NCBI RefSeq assembly: GCF_034258515.1
Contig: NZ_CP139438.1
Span: 3,534,001-3,598,000, forward strand
Direction: 5' to 3'
Length of the DNA stretch: 64,000 bases
From: Pseudarthrobacter oxydans
GTDB lineage: Bacteria; Actinomycetota; Actinomycetes; Actinomycetales; Micrococcaceae
The translations under genes were made by a program, and so were the position numbers. The notes under the pieces were generated by a model. The model ran no database searches. It saw only the letters and a program-made list of their open reading frames with translations, and was not told where the DNA came from. This document shows, one piece after another, positions 31,961 to 40,971 of this stretch. Every line of letters starts with the position of its first letter. The first letter of the stretch is position 1.

Positions 31961-34497
31961 CGGACCGGCACCTGCGGGAGGACGGTCAGGGGCAGCGACG
32001 TCCTGAACTGCCCGGGCGTTTGCGGGTCATCGCGTTCCCGCCACGGGTCAACGTAGCTGTCCACGGAGGCCTGCATCGCCTCGTCCAGCCGGCCCGCGAT
32101 CCCCTCCGAATCCTCCACGATCACGGCCCGCAGGTGCTCGATGCCCACCCGCGGGACGAAGGCGTAGGTCCGTTCCAGCCAGTTGGCCTGTTCCCGGTAG
32201 TACTGCATGAACCGGCCGGTGAGGACTTTCACCTCGTCCGGATCGTCCACGGTGGCCAGCAGGTCTCCCTTGCGGATGTGGGCACCGGCGGCTCCGCCCA
32301 CGTAGATCTCCCAGCGGCCGCCCTCCACGGCCACCACGCCCACATCCTTCACCAGCGATTCGGCGCAGTTCCGGGGACAGCCCGAGACCGCGAGCTTCAG
32401 TTTGGCGGGCGCCTCAAGGCCCTGGAAACGGGATTCGATCTCGATCCCCAGCTTGGTGGAGTCACCGGTGCCGTAGCGGCAAAAGTCCTTTCCCACGCAC
32501 GTCTTCACCGTCCGGAAGCTCTTGCCGTAGGCATAGCCGGAGGGCATGTCCAGGTCCGCCCAGACCTGCGGCAGGTCCTCCTTGCGGATCCCCAGCAGGT
32601 CGATGCGCTGCCCTCCGGTGAGCTTGATCAGCGGGACGTTGTGCTTCTCCGCCACGTCAGCGATCCGGCGCAGCTGCTGGACCGACGTCACGCCGCCCTT
32701 CATCTGGGGCACCACGGAAAAGGTGCCGTCCCGCTGGATGTTGGCGTGGACGCGGTCGTTGATGAAGCGGGCGTCGCGTTCGTCGATGTACCGGTCGCCC
32801 AGCATCATCTTGAGCAGCGAGGCGAGCCCCATCTTGGACTTTGCGTCCTCGGCGCCGCCCGGAGCCAGCGCCTGGAACACCGCCGAAACCGACCGCAGGC
32901 CGCGGGCCCGGATTTCTGCCATCAGAGCCTGCTTGTCCAGGGGAACGCCGGGGACGTAGTAAGCGGCAGCCGGGTCCTCCTCCACGGCCCCGTCCGCCGC
33001 CCACTCCACCACCTGTCTGACCAGGAGCTTGCAGGAGCCGCACCCTTTGCCGGCACGGGTGGCGTCCATGGCCCCGGATACCGAGCTGCAGCCGCCCTTC
33101 ACCGCCCCCACCAGGTCCTTCTTGCTGACGCCGTTGCAGTTGCAGACCTGTGCCTCGTCGTCGAGCTCGGCAACCCCGGTCTCCTCCCCGGGCGTGCCTA
33201 GATCGAACATCAGCCCGAGCCGTTCCTCGGGCAGCGGCAGCCCGCGGTCGAACGCCTGGGTCAGGTACGCCACCTTGCGGCTGTCGCCCAGGAGCGTGGC
33301 GCCCACCATCTTGTTGTCCCGGACCACGATGGACTTGAAGACCCCGCGGCTGGGTTCCGAAAAGACGATGTGTTCGTCCGTCTCAAGTTCCGGCCCGTGC
33401 AGGCCCATGGAGGCCACTTCGACGCCGGCCACCTTGAGTTTGGTGGCCGTGCGCGAGCCCAGGTACGCGGAGCCGGTGTCCGTGCCCGTCACATGGTTGG
33501 CCAGCACCACCGCCTGCTCCCACAGCGGGGCCACCAGCCCGTACACCTCGCCGCGGTGCTGGACGCACTCCCCCACCGCGTAGATGTCGTCCTCGTCCTG
33601 GACCCGCAGGCTGTCATCCACCACAATGGCCCGCTCCACCGGGAGCCCGCTGAGGACAGCCAGGTCCACGTTGGGACGGATCCCGGCCGCCACCACCACC
33701 ATGTCGCACCCGATGTCCGGCCGGCCGCGGAGGCTGACGCCGGTCACCCTGTCCCTGCCAAGGACGGCCGTGGTCCGGCAGCCGGTCAGTACCCCGATGC
33801 CCAGTGCCTCTACGCTCCGGCGGAGCACCGCCCCGCCGTCGGGCCCCATCTGTGCGCTCATCAGGTGGCCGCCGGAGTGGACCACGTCCACGCCCAGCCC
33901 GAAGCTGCGCAGCCCGGCAGCGGCCTCCAGCCCCAACAGGCCCCCGCCGATCACCACGGCGTGCCGGTGATGTTCCTGCTGGGCATACGCCGCCATTTTG
34001 CGGGTGTCGTCGATGGTGCGGAAGCCGAAGACGCCCGGCTTGACCGACCCGCCGGGGGTGTAGAGGCCGTCCATGGGAGGAAGGTGGGAGCGGCTTCCCG
34101 TGGCGATGATCAGCGTGTCGTAGGGCGTCACCCGGCCGTCGCTGGAAAACACGTGCTTGGCGAACCGGTCGATCCGGTCGGCCCGGACGCCCGCGTGCAG
34201 CGTGATGCCGTTGTCCTGGTACCAGGACAGGGGGTTGAGGAAGATGTCTGCGTCGCTCTCCTCACCCGAAAGGACGTGGCTGAGCATGATCCGGTTGTAG
34301 TTTCCGTACGGCTCGTCCCCGAACATGGTGATGCTGAATTGCTCCGCACCGCCCCGGGCCAGGATCTCCTCCACGGCCCGGGCGCCGGCCATGCCGTTGC
34401 CGATGACCACGAGGCGCCGCCGGCTGTCCCGGCCGCCGGACCGGGAGCGCGGCCTGGCCTGGGCCCCGGCTTGCATCTGCTCCGCCACGCTGCCCAT
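31957..34497 (-). CDS. nirB: Nitrite reductase (NADH) large subunit
   Basis: NirB catalyses six-electron reduction of nitrite to ammonium with NADH. The 846-residue protein starts with a 28-residue Arg-rich extension, then the FAD domain VVIGNGMAGARAVEE and the NAD-binding domain VVIGGGLLGLEAA. The BFD-like [2Fe-2S] segment contains CNCNGVSKKDLV and GKGCGSCKLL. The C-terminal siroheme/[4Fe-4S] domain has CVGKDFC and SGCPRNC, all four cluster cysteines present. Length is normal (~840). The start overlaps the stop of a small upstream gene in TGATG, so a three-gene operon with nirD is likely. Confidence 0.96.
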   Translation of the reverse strand: MGSVAEQMQAGAQARPRSRSGGRDSRRRLVVIGNGMAGARAVEEILARGGAEQFSITMFGDEPYGNYNRIMLSHVLSGEESDADIFLNPLSWYQDNGITLHAGVRADRIDRFAKHVFSSDGRVTPYDTLIIATGSRSHLPPMDGLYTPGGSVKPGVFGFRTIDDTRKMAAYAQQEHHRHAVVIGGGLLGLEAAAGLRSFGLGVDVVHSGGHLMSAQMGPDGGAVLRRSVEALGIGVLTGCRTTAVLGRDRVTGVSLRGRPDIGCDMVVVAAGIRPNVDLAVLSGLPVERAIVVDDSLRVQDEDDIYAVGECVQHRGEVYGLVAPLWEQAVVLANHVTGTDTGSAYLGSRTATKLKVAGVEVASMGLHGPELETDEHIVFSEPSRGVFKSIVVRDNKMVGATLLGDSRKVAYLTQAFDRGLPLPEERLGLMFDLGTPGEETGVAELDDEAQVCNCNGVSKKDLVGAVKGGCSSVSGAMDATRAGKGCGSCKLLVRQVVEWAADGAVEEDPAAAYYVPGVPLDKQALMAEIRARGLRSVSAVFQALAPGGAEDAKSKMGLASLLKMMLGDRYIDERDARFINDRVHANIQRDGTFSVVPQMKGGVTSVQQLRRIADVAEKHNVPLIKLTGGQRIDLLGIRKEDLPQVWADLDMPSGYAYGKSFRTVKTCVGKDFCRYGTGDSTKLGIEIESRFQGLEAPAKLKLAVSGCPRNCAESLVKDVGVVAVEGGRWEIYVGGAAGAHIRKGDLLATVDDPDEVKVLTGRFMQYYREQANWLERTYAFVPRVGIEHLRAVIVEDSEGIAGRLDEAMQASVDSYVDPWRERDDPQTPGQFRTSLPLTVLPQVPVR

Positions 34498-34844
34498 CAG
34501 TGTTCCACCATCCCCAGGTCGATCACCACGGATCCGTGGAGGCCCTCCGGAGCCGCCAGGTACAGCTCGATCACCGAGCCGCCGTCGATATCCTCCACCA
34601 CGCGCAGCGGAACATGGACCTCGCTCTTGGCGCCGATGGGGAAGTAGCGCATGGGAACCCCGTTGCGCATGAGCACCACGGCGATCAGCTCACTGCTCGA
34701 GTTGCCGCCGCGGAAGTACAGCGCCTGGTTGATCACGCCGTCCGGGACATAGTGCGAGAGCTCGCTGTGCAGCGGGACGGGCTTCTCCAGGCCCACGCCC
34801 TGGAAGTGGTAGATGCCTTGCAGGAAAAGGTTCTTGGCGATCAC
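34497..34844 (-). CDS. Small nirB-linked protein of unknown function
   Basis: I do not recognise this family. GTG 34844 follows AAGGA by 8 bp and starts VIAKNLFLQGIYHFQG; the frame upstream is low-complexity. The 115-residue protein is mixed beta-strand, without membrane segment or cysteine clusters, and ends LHGSVVIDLGMVEH. It overlaps the nirB start by one base (TGATG), so it is made together with NirB. A role in nitrite reductase assembly or regulation is suggested only by this coupling. Confidence 0.8.
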   Translation of the reverse strand: MIAKNLFLQGIYHFQGVGLEKPVPLHSELSHYVPDGVINQALYFRGGNSSSELIAVVLMRNGVPMRYFPIGAKSEVHVPLRVVEDIDGGSVIELYLAAPEGLHGSVVIDLGMVEH

Positions 34845-34924
34845 GGACAGATCCTTTCGGCCGGCGGAAAGACGGGCATGGGCCCCATTTTCCGCCGCCG
34901 ATGTTTCCGGCCGCCGGTCCCCCG

Positions 34925-34940
34925 GTAAAGACTGCTTTAC
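34925..34940. promoter_or_regulatory. Inverted repeat upstream of the nir operon
   Basis: GTAAAG, 4-bp spacer, CTTTAC forms a perfect 16-bp inverted repeat about 80 bp before the first nir gene. It is a candidate operator or nitrogen-response site (GlnR boxes have GTnAC-type half-sites), but the match to GlnR is weak. Confidence 0.4.
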
Positions 34941-35102
34941 GCGAATCTCACCGGTTTCAGGGCCAGGCTGCTGCCCCAAATGCGTGACTTATGCCCTGCC
35001 AGGCGGGAGGAAACCCCGCCAATCCGGACCAACTGCGCCGCTGCGGGGCCAAAAGTGACGCATCCCGGTCGGGATCGCCCTAAGCCTGCCCCAGGCAATC
35101 CC

Positions 35103-36812
35103 CTAAACCGGTGCGAGCACGCCCTTGTCCATGGAATACCGGGTCCAACGTCCGACGGCGGTGTTCCCGGCCCGGGTGCCTTCCGTGGCGCCGGCCCCAC
35201 CGCTGCTCCGCCGCGCGCACGCCGCGAACCACTCCCGAAGCGCCCTGTCATGGCTGACCATCACCAGGGTCCCGGCAAAGTCCGCCAGCGCCGCCTCCAG
35301 CTGTTCCACCAGCACGGGCGCCAAGTGGTTGGTCGGCTCGTCCACCACCAGGGTGCCGTAGCCGCCCAACAGCAGCCGGGCCAGGGCAAGCCTGCGTTGC
35401 TGGCCGGCGGACAGGCTGCCGACGGGTACGTGGAACTCGCTGGTGCGGAAGAGGCCGAGGCGGAGGAGGGCCTCGGCGTGCTCGTCGATGTTGCCGCCGA
35501 GGCCCGCGGCGAAGGCCGGCAGCAGGCGCAAGGCGGGCCGTTGCGGCAGCTCCAGTTCCTGCTGCAGGTAGCCGACGCGTTCGGGCCGCGTGACGGAGCC
35601 GGCAGCTGGTTCCAGGGTTCCGGCAAGGATGGAGAGCAGCGTGGACTTGCCCGCGCCGTTGGGCCCGGTGATCAGGATCTTCTCGCCGGCGCCCGCCTGG
35701 AAGTCTGTGGTTTCCAGCCTGCCGGGCACGCTCACCCCGCGCAGTGCCAGCACCGGCGCATCCTCCTGCGCTGCCCCGGAAGGCGCAGCACCTGAGTCCG
35801 CGGCCAGATCGACGTTCAGCCGCAGGGGTACCGGCGGCCGGTCCACGGGGCTGGCTTCGAGCCGGCGCAGCCGCTCCTGGGCGTTCCGGACCTGGCTGCT
35901 GGCGGCCTTCTGCCAGGTGCCGGCCTTGAAGTCGAAGCCCATCTTGTCGCCGTCGCGCTTGCGGCCGTAGCCCATGGTCCCGGCAACAGTTTCTGCCTGC
36001 CGCTTTTCGGACTCCATTGCATCAATCCAGGTGTGGTACTGCTGGACCCAGCGCGCGCGTTCGGCTGCCTTCTCCCGGAGGTAGCCGTCGTAGCCGTTGC
36101 CGTATCGGGTCACGGCGCGGCGCTCGGCATCCACTTCGATGATGGTGGCCGCCACCTTGCGGAGGAGCACGCGGTCGTGGGATACCACCACCACCGTGCC
36201 GCGGTGGGCCGCCAGCCGGTCCTCCAGCCAGGCGGTTCCGCGGGCGTCCAGATGGTTGGTGGGTTCGTCCAGGAGCAGGATGTCCGCCGGATCGGCCAGG
36301 ACACAGGCCAAGGCCACGCGTTCCTGTTCCCCGCCGGACAGGGATCCCAGCACCCGGTTCCGGTCCAGGCCGCCCAGGCCCAGCCGGTCCAGGGCAGCCT
36401 CCACCCGGTGTTCCGCGGCGTAGCCTTCGCGCAGCTGGTACTCCGTCTGCAGCCGGCCGTAGGTATCCAGTTCGTCGTCCCCGGCGTCGGCGAGGTTGGC
36501 CTCCAGCCGGTCAAGCTCCGCTTCGAGGGCACGCAGCGAGGCAAGGGAAGCGTCGACGGCGGCGCCCACGGTGAAGGACTCGGGCAGGCCATGGGTCTGG
36601 GCCAGGTAGCCCACCCTGCCTTGGGTCACCACGGCGCCTTCGTCAGGCGCTTCGAGGCCGGCCAGGATCCGGAGCAGGGTGGATTTGCCGGCACCGTTTT
36701 CGCCCACCACGGCAACGTGCTCTCCGGCCGTAATCACCAGGCTGATGCGGTCCAGCAGCCGGCGGTCGCCATAGCCATGGGAGACGTCCGAAAGGTTAAG
36801 GTGTTCAGTCAA
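35103..36812 (-). CDS. ABC-F family ATPase
   Basis: The 569-residue protein has two ABC ATPase domains and no membrane segments, the ABC-F layout. Domain 1 has GENGAGKSTLL, LSGGEQERVALA and ILLLDEPTNHLD; domain 2 has GPNGAGKSTLL, LSAGQQRRLALA and LVVDEPTNHL. The linker is long, basic and helical (YLREKAAERARWVQQYHTWI). ABC-F proteins act on the ribosome E site; some give antibiotic resistance, others aid translation. The start is TTG 36812, following GAGGA; the frame upstream is not ABC-like. A 161-bp gap separates it from the metal-transporter permease. I cannot tell which subfamily it belongs to. Confidence 0.9.
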   Translation of the reverse strand: MTEHLNLSDVSHGYGDRRLLDRISLVITAGEHVAVVGENGAGKSTLLRILAGLEAPDEGAVVTQGRVGYLAQTHGLPESFTVGAAVDASLASLRALEAELDRLEANLADAGDDELDTYGRLQTEYQLREGYAAEHRVEAALDRLGLGGLDRNRVLGSLSGGEQERVALACVLADPADILLLDEPTNHLDARGTAWLEDRLAAHRGTVVVVSHDRVLLRKVAATIIEVDAERRAVTRYGNGYDGYLREKAAERARWVQQYHTWIDAMESEKRQAETVAGTMGYGRKRDGDKMGFDFKAGTWQKAASSQVRNAQERLRRLEASPVDRPPVPLRLNVDLAADSGAAPSGAAQEDAPVLALRGVSVPGRLETTDFQAGAGEKILITGPNGAGKSTLLSILAGTLEPAAGSVTRPERVGYLQQELELPQRPALRLLPAFAAGLGGNIDEHAEALLRLGLFRTSEFHVPVGSLSAGQQRRLALARLLLGGYGTLVVDEPTNHLAPVLVEQLEAALADFAGTLVMVSHDRALREWFAACARRSSGGAGATEGTRAGNTAVGRWTRYSMDKGVLAPV

Positions 36813-36973
36813 GGGAAGTCCTCGCAAGTTTCCGCAGTGTGGCCGCCGGAGCTGAACGGGACGTTTCATCCAGCGCTCGACGGCGGCCTTGGTTTGGGAG
36901 AACAGCCTGGCGCAGGGCCGGGGCTGCTGGTCAGGACTTCATCGCTCCAGACTGCCCCGCGTGAAGCCACGAG

Positions 36974-37843
36974 TCAAGCTGCAGCGAGGGCCGCCGCCTT
37001 CCTGCGCCGGGCCTTCGCCAGGCGGGTGCCGATCAGGCCCTGGCGCGGGCTGAAAAGGTAGACGACGGCGAACACCACTCCCTGCGTCAGCACCACCATG
37101 GCGCCCGAGGCCGTGTCCAGGTAGTAGCTGACGTAGATGCCGGTGATCGAACAGAGCGCCGAGACCACCGGGGCGATCACCAGCATCCGGGAGAACCGGT
37201 CCGTGAGCAGGTAGGCCGTGGCGCCGGGGATGATGAGCATGGCCACCACCAGGACAACGCCCACGGTCTGCAGCGCCACCACCGATGTCAGGGCCAGGAG
37301 GCCCAGCAGCAGCGCCCCGAGCCTCCGCGGGGACAGTCCGATGGCGTGCGCATGCGTGGGATCGAAGGCGTAGAGCGTGAGGTCGCGGCGCTTGAGGATC
37401 AGGATGGCGAAAGCCACCACGCCCAGCACCAGCACCTGGATGAGGTCCGGAATGCTGACGCCCAGCAGGTTGCCGAAGATGATGTGGTTCAGGTCCGTCT
37501 GGCTGGGCGTCACGGAAATCAGCACCAGGCCAAGGGCGAACAGCGAGGAGAACACGATGCCGATCGCCGCGTCCTCCTTCACCCGGCTGGTATTGCGGAC
37601 CACCCCGATCAGGGTCACGGCGATCAGGGCGAACACCAGAGCGCCGAGCGCGAAGGGGGCGCCCACAATGTAGGCCAGGACGACGCCGGGCAGCACCGCG
37701 TGGGAGACGGCGTCGCCCATGAGGGACCAGCCGATCAGCACCAGCCAGCAGCTGAGGACGGCGCAGACGACGGCGGCGAGCGCCGTGGTGACGATGGCCC
37801 GGACCATGAAGTCGTAGCTGAGGGGTTCGAGGAGGAGTTCCAC
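36974..37843 (-). CDS. Metal ABC transporter permease (ZnuB/MntB-type)
   Basis: The 289-residue protein has about nine membrane helices and conserved family segments GDAVSHAVLPGVVLAY, PTQTDL/SQTDLNHIIFG and AMLIIPGATAYLL, as in zinc- and manganese-importing permeases. It dimerises in the cytoplasmic membrane with the ATPase encoded 3 bp upstream. It is the third gene of the SBP-ATPase-permease operon. Confidence 0.92.
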   Translation of the reverse strand: MELLLEPLSYDFMVRAIVTTALAAVVCAVLSCWLVLIGWSLMGDAVSHAVLPGVVLAYIVGAPFALGALVFALIAVTLIGVVRNTSRVKEDAAIGIVFSSLFALGLVLISVTPSQTDLNHIIFGNLLGVSIPDLIQVLVLGVVAFAILILKRRDLTLYAFDPTHAHAIGLSPRRLGALLLGLLALTSVVALQTVGVVLVVAMLIIPGATAYLLTDRFSRMLVIAPVVSALCSITGIYVSYYLDTASGAMVVLTQGVVFAVVYLFSPRQGLIGTRLAKARRRKAAALAAA

Positions 37844-37846
37844 GGG

Positions 37847-38590
37847 TCAGCTCCGCCCTTCCCGGTTGAGCACGTCCAGGCCGAACGCCATGGCCAGGTT
37901 TTCGGGCTGCAGCACCACCTGCGGCGGGCCGTGCATGAGGACCCGGTGCATCAGCAGCACGGCTTCGTCGCAGAGCTGCGGGAGCGCGTGCAGGTCGTGG
38001 GTGGAGACCAGGATGGTGCAGCCGTCCGCGGCGAGCTCGCGCAGGAGCCTGGTGATGGTGGCTTCCGACCTCTTGTCCACGCCGGCGAATGGTTCGTCCA
38101 GCAGCATGGTGGTGGCACCCTGCGCTATCCCGCGGGCAACAAAGGCACGCTTCTTCTGCCCGCCGGAGAGTTGGCCGATCTGCCGCCCGGCGTACTCCCC
38201 CAGTTCCACCCGGTCCAGTGCCTCGTCCACGGCAGCCCGGTCGGCCTTCGAGGCCCGGCGGGTGAAGCCCTGGTGGCCGTAGCGGCCCATCATCACCACG
38301 TCGCGCACGGACAGCGGGAACTGCCAGTCCACTTCCTCGCTTTGCGGCACGTAGCCGATGCCCCCTTCCCTGCGCGCCTTGGAAGGTGGCTCTCCTCCGA
38401 TCCGCACCGTGCCGGCGTCGGGCTTGATCATGCCCATGATCACCTTGAACAGCGTGGACTTCCCGGAGCCGTTCATTCCCACCAGGCCGCAGATCCGCGC
38501 CGGGTCAAGGGACAGGGACGCCGAGTCGAGTGCCAGGACTTCGCCGTAGTGGACGGTGACGTTGTCCACCTGGATGGCCGGGGAGGTCAT
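37847..38590 (-). CDS. Metal ABC transporter ATP-binding protein (Zn/Mn type)
   Basis: The 247-residue ATPase has Walker A GMNGSGKST, Q-loop PQSEEVDW, signature LSGGQKKRAFVA and Walker B TMLLDEPFAGVD, matching the MntA/ZnuC class. Its ATG overlaps the stop of the substrate-binding-protein gene by 4 bases and the permease follows 3 bp downstream. Confidence 0.93.
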   Translation of the reverse strand: MTSPAIQVDNVTVHYGEVLALDSASLSLDPARICGLVGMNGSGKSTLFKVIMGMIKPDAGTVRIGGEPPSKARREGGIGYVPQSEEVDWQFPLSVRDVVMMGRYGHQGFTRRASKADRAAVDEALDRVELGEYAGRQIGQLSGGQKKRAFVARGIAQGATTMLLDEPFAGVDKRSEATITRLLRELAADGCTILVSTHDLHALPQLCDEAVLLMHRVLMHGPPQVVLQPENLAMAFGLDVLNREGRS

Positions 38591-39561
38591 TGCCCCACCC
38601 CTGCTGTGAGTGCTTTGGTGATGATGTCGGCGTCGTGCCTGATCAGGTCCAGGTAGGTGGGGACGGGCCCGTCCGCTTCGGAAAGGGAGTCCACGTACAG
38701 GGTGCCGCCGAACCGTGCGCCCGTGGCTTCCACCACCTGCTGCATGGGGGCGTTGGAAACCGTGGATTCGCAGAAGACGGCCGGGACTTTGTTGGCCTTC
38801 ACGTACTCGATGGCACGGGTGATCTGCTGGGGCGTGGCCTGCTGTTCGGCGTTCACAGCCCAGATGTACACCTCCTTGAGCCCGGTGTCGCGGGCCAGGT
38901 AGGAGAACGCGCCTTCGCAGGTCACCAGGGCCCGCTGGGCTTCCGGAACCGCGGCAAGGCTGGTGGTCATCTGGTCCTGCACGGCCTGGAGTTCGGCTTT
39001 GTAGGCGTCCCCGTTGGCTTTGAAGGCAGCGGCGTTGCCGGGGTCAAGGTCGCTGAAGGCCCGCACCATGTTGTCCACGTAGGCCTGGACGTTCACCGGC
39101 GACATCCAGGCGTGCGGGTTGGGCTTGCCCTGGTAGGAGTCCTCGCTGATGGGCATCGGCTCAACGCCCTCGCTCACCACGGCGTGGGGCACGTCCAGCC
39201 CGTCCACGAACTGCGCGAACCAGGCTTCCAGGTTCAGGCCGTTGTCCAGGATGAGGTCGGCCTTGGAGGCTTTCCGGATGTCGCCGGGAGTGGGTTCGTA
39301 GCCGTGGATTTCCGCGCCGGCCTTTGTGATGGACTCCACGATGAGCTTGTCCCCCGCGACGTTCCGGGCGATATCCGCCAGCACCGTGAACGTGGTCAGC
39401 ACCACGGGCTTGCTGTCCCCGTTCCCCGAAGCCCCGCCGCCGCAGGCGGTCAGCACAAGGGAAAGCACGACGGCGGCAGCGGCCGCCGTCCTGAAGCGCA
39501 CGGTCCTGCGGGCGCCAATCGGGGCAGCTTCTTTGGCGCACCGAAACGTAAATTTAGGCAT
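38587..39561 (-). CDS. Metal ABC transporter substrate-binding lipoprotein (Mn/Zn)
   Basis: The 324-residue protein has a signal peptide ending in the lipobox LTAC and belongs to the cluster A-I (ZnuA/MntA/PsaA) binding proteins: VVLTTFTVLADIARNVAGD, IHGYEPTPGDIRKASKADLIL, and NPHAWMSPVNVQAYVDNM. The metal ligands are H, H, E/D and D; His in IHGYEP and PHAW are present, and the Glu in CESTVSNAP with the C-terminal Asp supply the rest. No His-rich zinc loop is present, so manganese is as likely as zinc. Transcription is probably leaderless: a -10-like TAGAAT lies 7 bp before the ATG, and a DtxR/MntR-like box overlaps the start. Confidence 0.92.
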   Translation of the reverse strand: MPKFTFRCAKEAAPIGARRTVRFRTAAAAAVVLSLVLTACGGGASGNGDSKPVVLTTFTVLADIARNVAGDKLIVESITKAGAEIHGYEPTPGDIRKASKADLILDNGLNLEAWFAQFVDGLDVPHAVVSEGVEPMPISEDSYQGKPNPHAWMSPVNVQAYVDNMVRAFSDLDPGNAAAFKANGDAYKAELQAVQDQMTTSLAAVPEAQRALVTCEGAFSYLARDTGLKEVYIWAVNAEQQATPQQITRAIEYVKANKVPAVFCESTVSNAPMQQVVEATGARFGGTLYVDSLSEADGPVPTYLDLIRHDADIITKALTAGVGQ

Positions 39562-39569
39562 ACCGAATA
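39554..39569. promoter_or_regulatory. DtxR/MntR-like box over the metal-importer start
   Basis: TTTAGG, 4 bp, CCGAAT gives a 16-bp imperfect palindrome that covers the ATG of the substrate-binding-protein gene. The minus-strand -10-like TAGAAT at 39569-39574 would start transcription at the ATG. A metal-responsive DtxR-family repressor here would block a leaderless promoter (inference). Confidence 0.5.
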
Positions 39570-39627
39570 TTCTAGGGGACGCGCGTTTCCCCCAGCAACG
39601 CGGCCGGCCCACCTCCCCCCGTTCCCG

Positions 39628-39693
39628 CCCAACTAGGTAGCGCTAAGTGTCGTTTTGGAGCCCCAGAACGACACTTAGCGCTACCTAGTTGGG
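39628..39693. repeat. 66-bp near-perfect intergenic palindrome
   Basis: The two 27-bp arms are perfect complements (39628-39654 and 39667-39693, built on CCCAACTAGGTAGCGCTAAG and TGTCGTT). The centre TTGGAGCCCCAG is itself nearly self-complementary. It lies between the divergent metal-importer operon and the CPBP gene, so it is not a terminator of either. Confidence 0.95.
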
Positions 39694-39708
39694 GGATAGG
39701 CTGAAGCC

Positions 39709-40470
39709 ATGGCGACCGCCCACCGAATACCCCCTGCTCCGCAGCCGCAGCTGTACCGCTTCTCGCCGTTGGACGGGGCAACCCTGATTGTGTACGTGGC
39801 CATCGCCGGGTTCTTCGCCGTGGCGGGGGAACTCCTGGCCCCGTTCCTGCGGCAGGTTGCTCCTTCCCCGGCGGCGGCTTCCTACGCGGCGAACCTGCTT
39901 TTTTACGCCACGGTGGGCATCCTGGCGCTCCTGGCGGCCCGGAAGGTGGCGGGCCGCGACCTGAAGGTCCTCGCCACGCGCCCGTGGTTCACGCTCATGA
40001 TGGTGCCCGCCGCGGTGATCGCCATGCTGATCCTGACCGCCATCGTGGTGGCCGCCGGCGGCGAGGCACAGACGTCAGAGAACCAGGCGGGCCTGCAGGA
40101 ACTGATGCAGCAGGTGCCGGCCTGGCTCATGGTTCCTCTGGTGGTAGTGGTGGGACCGTTCGTGGAGGAGTACATCTTCCGCCACCTGCTCATAGGCAAG
40201 CTGAGCCGGCGGGTGAACATCTGGATCTGCTGCGCCGTCTCGGTGGTCCTGTTCGCCGCCATGCACATCGTGGGCCGGGAAGCCATCACCCTGGCTGCCC
40301 TGCTCCCCTACCTGGCCATGGGCGCCACCCTGGTCTTCGTGTACGTCTGGACAGGGAAGAACCTGATGTTTTCCTACTTCGTCCATGCGGCGAAGAACCT
40401 GCTGGCCGTGGTGTTCATCTATGCCATCCCGCCGGAGGTCTTCGACCAGCTCCAGCAGGTGCAGCCGTAG
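39709..40470 (+). CDS. CPBP-family intramembrane metalloprotease
   Basis: The 253-residue protein has about seven membrane helices. The CPBP/ABI motifs are GPFVEEYIFRHLLIG (E153, E154, R158), H186 in AAMHIVG, and HAAKN in the last helix, which together bind zinc. Members process prenylated or antimicrobial peptides, or act in bacteriocin immunity; the substrate here is unknown. It is transcribed divergently from the metal importer. Confidence 0.9.
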   Translation: MATAHRIPPAPQPQLYRFSPLDGATLIVYVAIAGFFAVAGELLAPFLRQVAPSPAAASYAANLLFYATVGILALLAARKVAGRDLKVLATRPWFTLMMVPAAVIAMLILTAIVVAAGGEAQTSENQAGLQELMQQVPAWLMVPLVVVVGPFVEEYIFRHLLIGKLSRRVNIWICCAVSVVLFAAMHIVGREAITLAALLPYLAMGATLVFVYVWTGKNLMFSYFVHAAKNLLAVVFIYAIPPEVFDQLQQVQP

Positions 40471-40508
40471 GCCTACCGCGGCCCCATCGACCCCCGTACC
40501 TTGGTGGG

Positions 40509-40949
40509 ATGGGACTGAACATCCAGATCGTCGTCGATTGCAGCAAGCCGCACGAGCTCGCGGACTGGTGGGCTGAAACCCTGCAGTGGTCCGTGGAGCC
40601 CCAGGACGCGGCGTTCATCCGCTCCATGATCGAGCAGGGCTTCGCCACGGAGGACCAGACCATGACGCACCGGGGCAACCTGGTCTGGCGTGAGGGCTGC
40701 GCCATCCGGCCGCCGGAGGAACTGGAGTCCAAACAACCCGCAAGGCGTGTCCTCTTCCAGACGGCACCCGAGGGGAAGACCGTGAAGAACCGCGTGCACT
40801 GGGACGTGAACCTGGCCGGCCGGGACAAGGATGAGGTCCGTCGGGAGCTTGAGTCCAGGGGCGCCACTTTCCTCTGGACCGCCAGCCAGGGTCCGCACTC
40901 CTGGCACACCATGGCAGATCCGGAAGGCAACGAGTTCTGCATCAGCTAA
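40509..40949 (+). CDS. VOC/glyoxalase-superfamily protein
   Basis: The 146-residue protein starts at ATG 40509, MGLNIQIVVDCSKPHELADWW, the typical beta-alpha start of actinobacterial VOC proteins annotated as glyoxalase-like. It ends WHTMADPEGNEFCIS, which contains the conserved DPEGNEF. Metal and substrate are unknown. It lies 38 bp after the CPBP gene and 22 bp before menB. Confidence 0.85.
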   Translation: MGLNIQIVVDCSKPHELADWWAETLQWSVEPQDAAFIRSMIEQGFATEDQTMTHRGNLVWREGCAIRPPEELESKQPARRVLFQTAPEGKTVKNRVHWDVNLAGRDKDEVRRELESRGATFLWTASQGPHSWHTMADPEGNEFCIS

Positions 40950-40971
40950 GGCCGATTACTAGACTTGGACA

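Noticed and set aside
35103..36812. Drug efflux ABC transporter
   Set aside because: No membrane segments are present in either half; the layout is ABC-F, which acts on ribosomes.
39628..39693. Bidirectional transcription terminator
   Set aside because: It lies between divergent promoters and not between convergent 3' ends, and has no T-tract.
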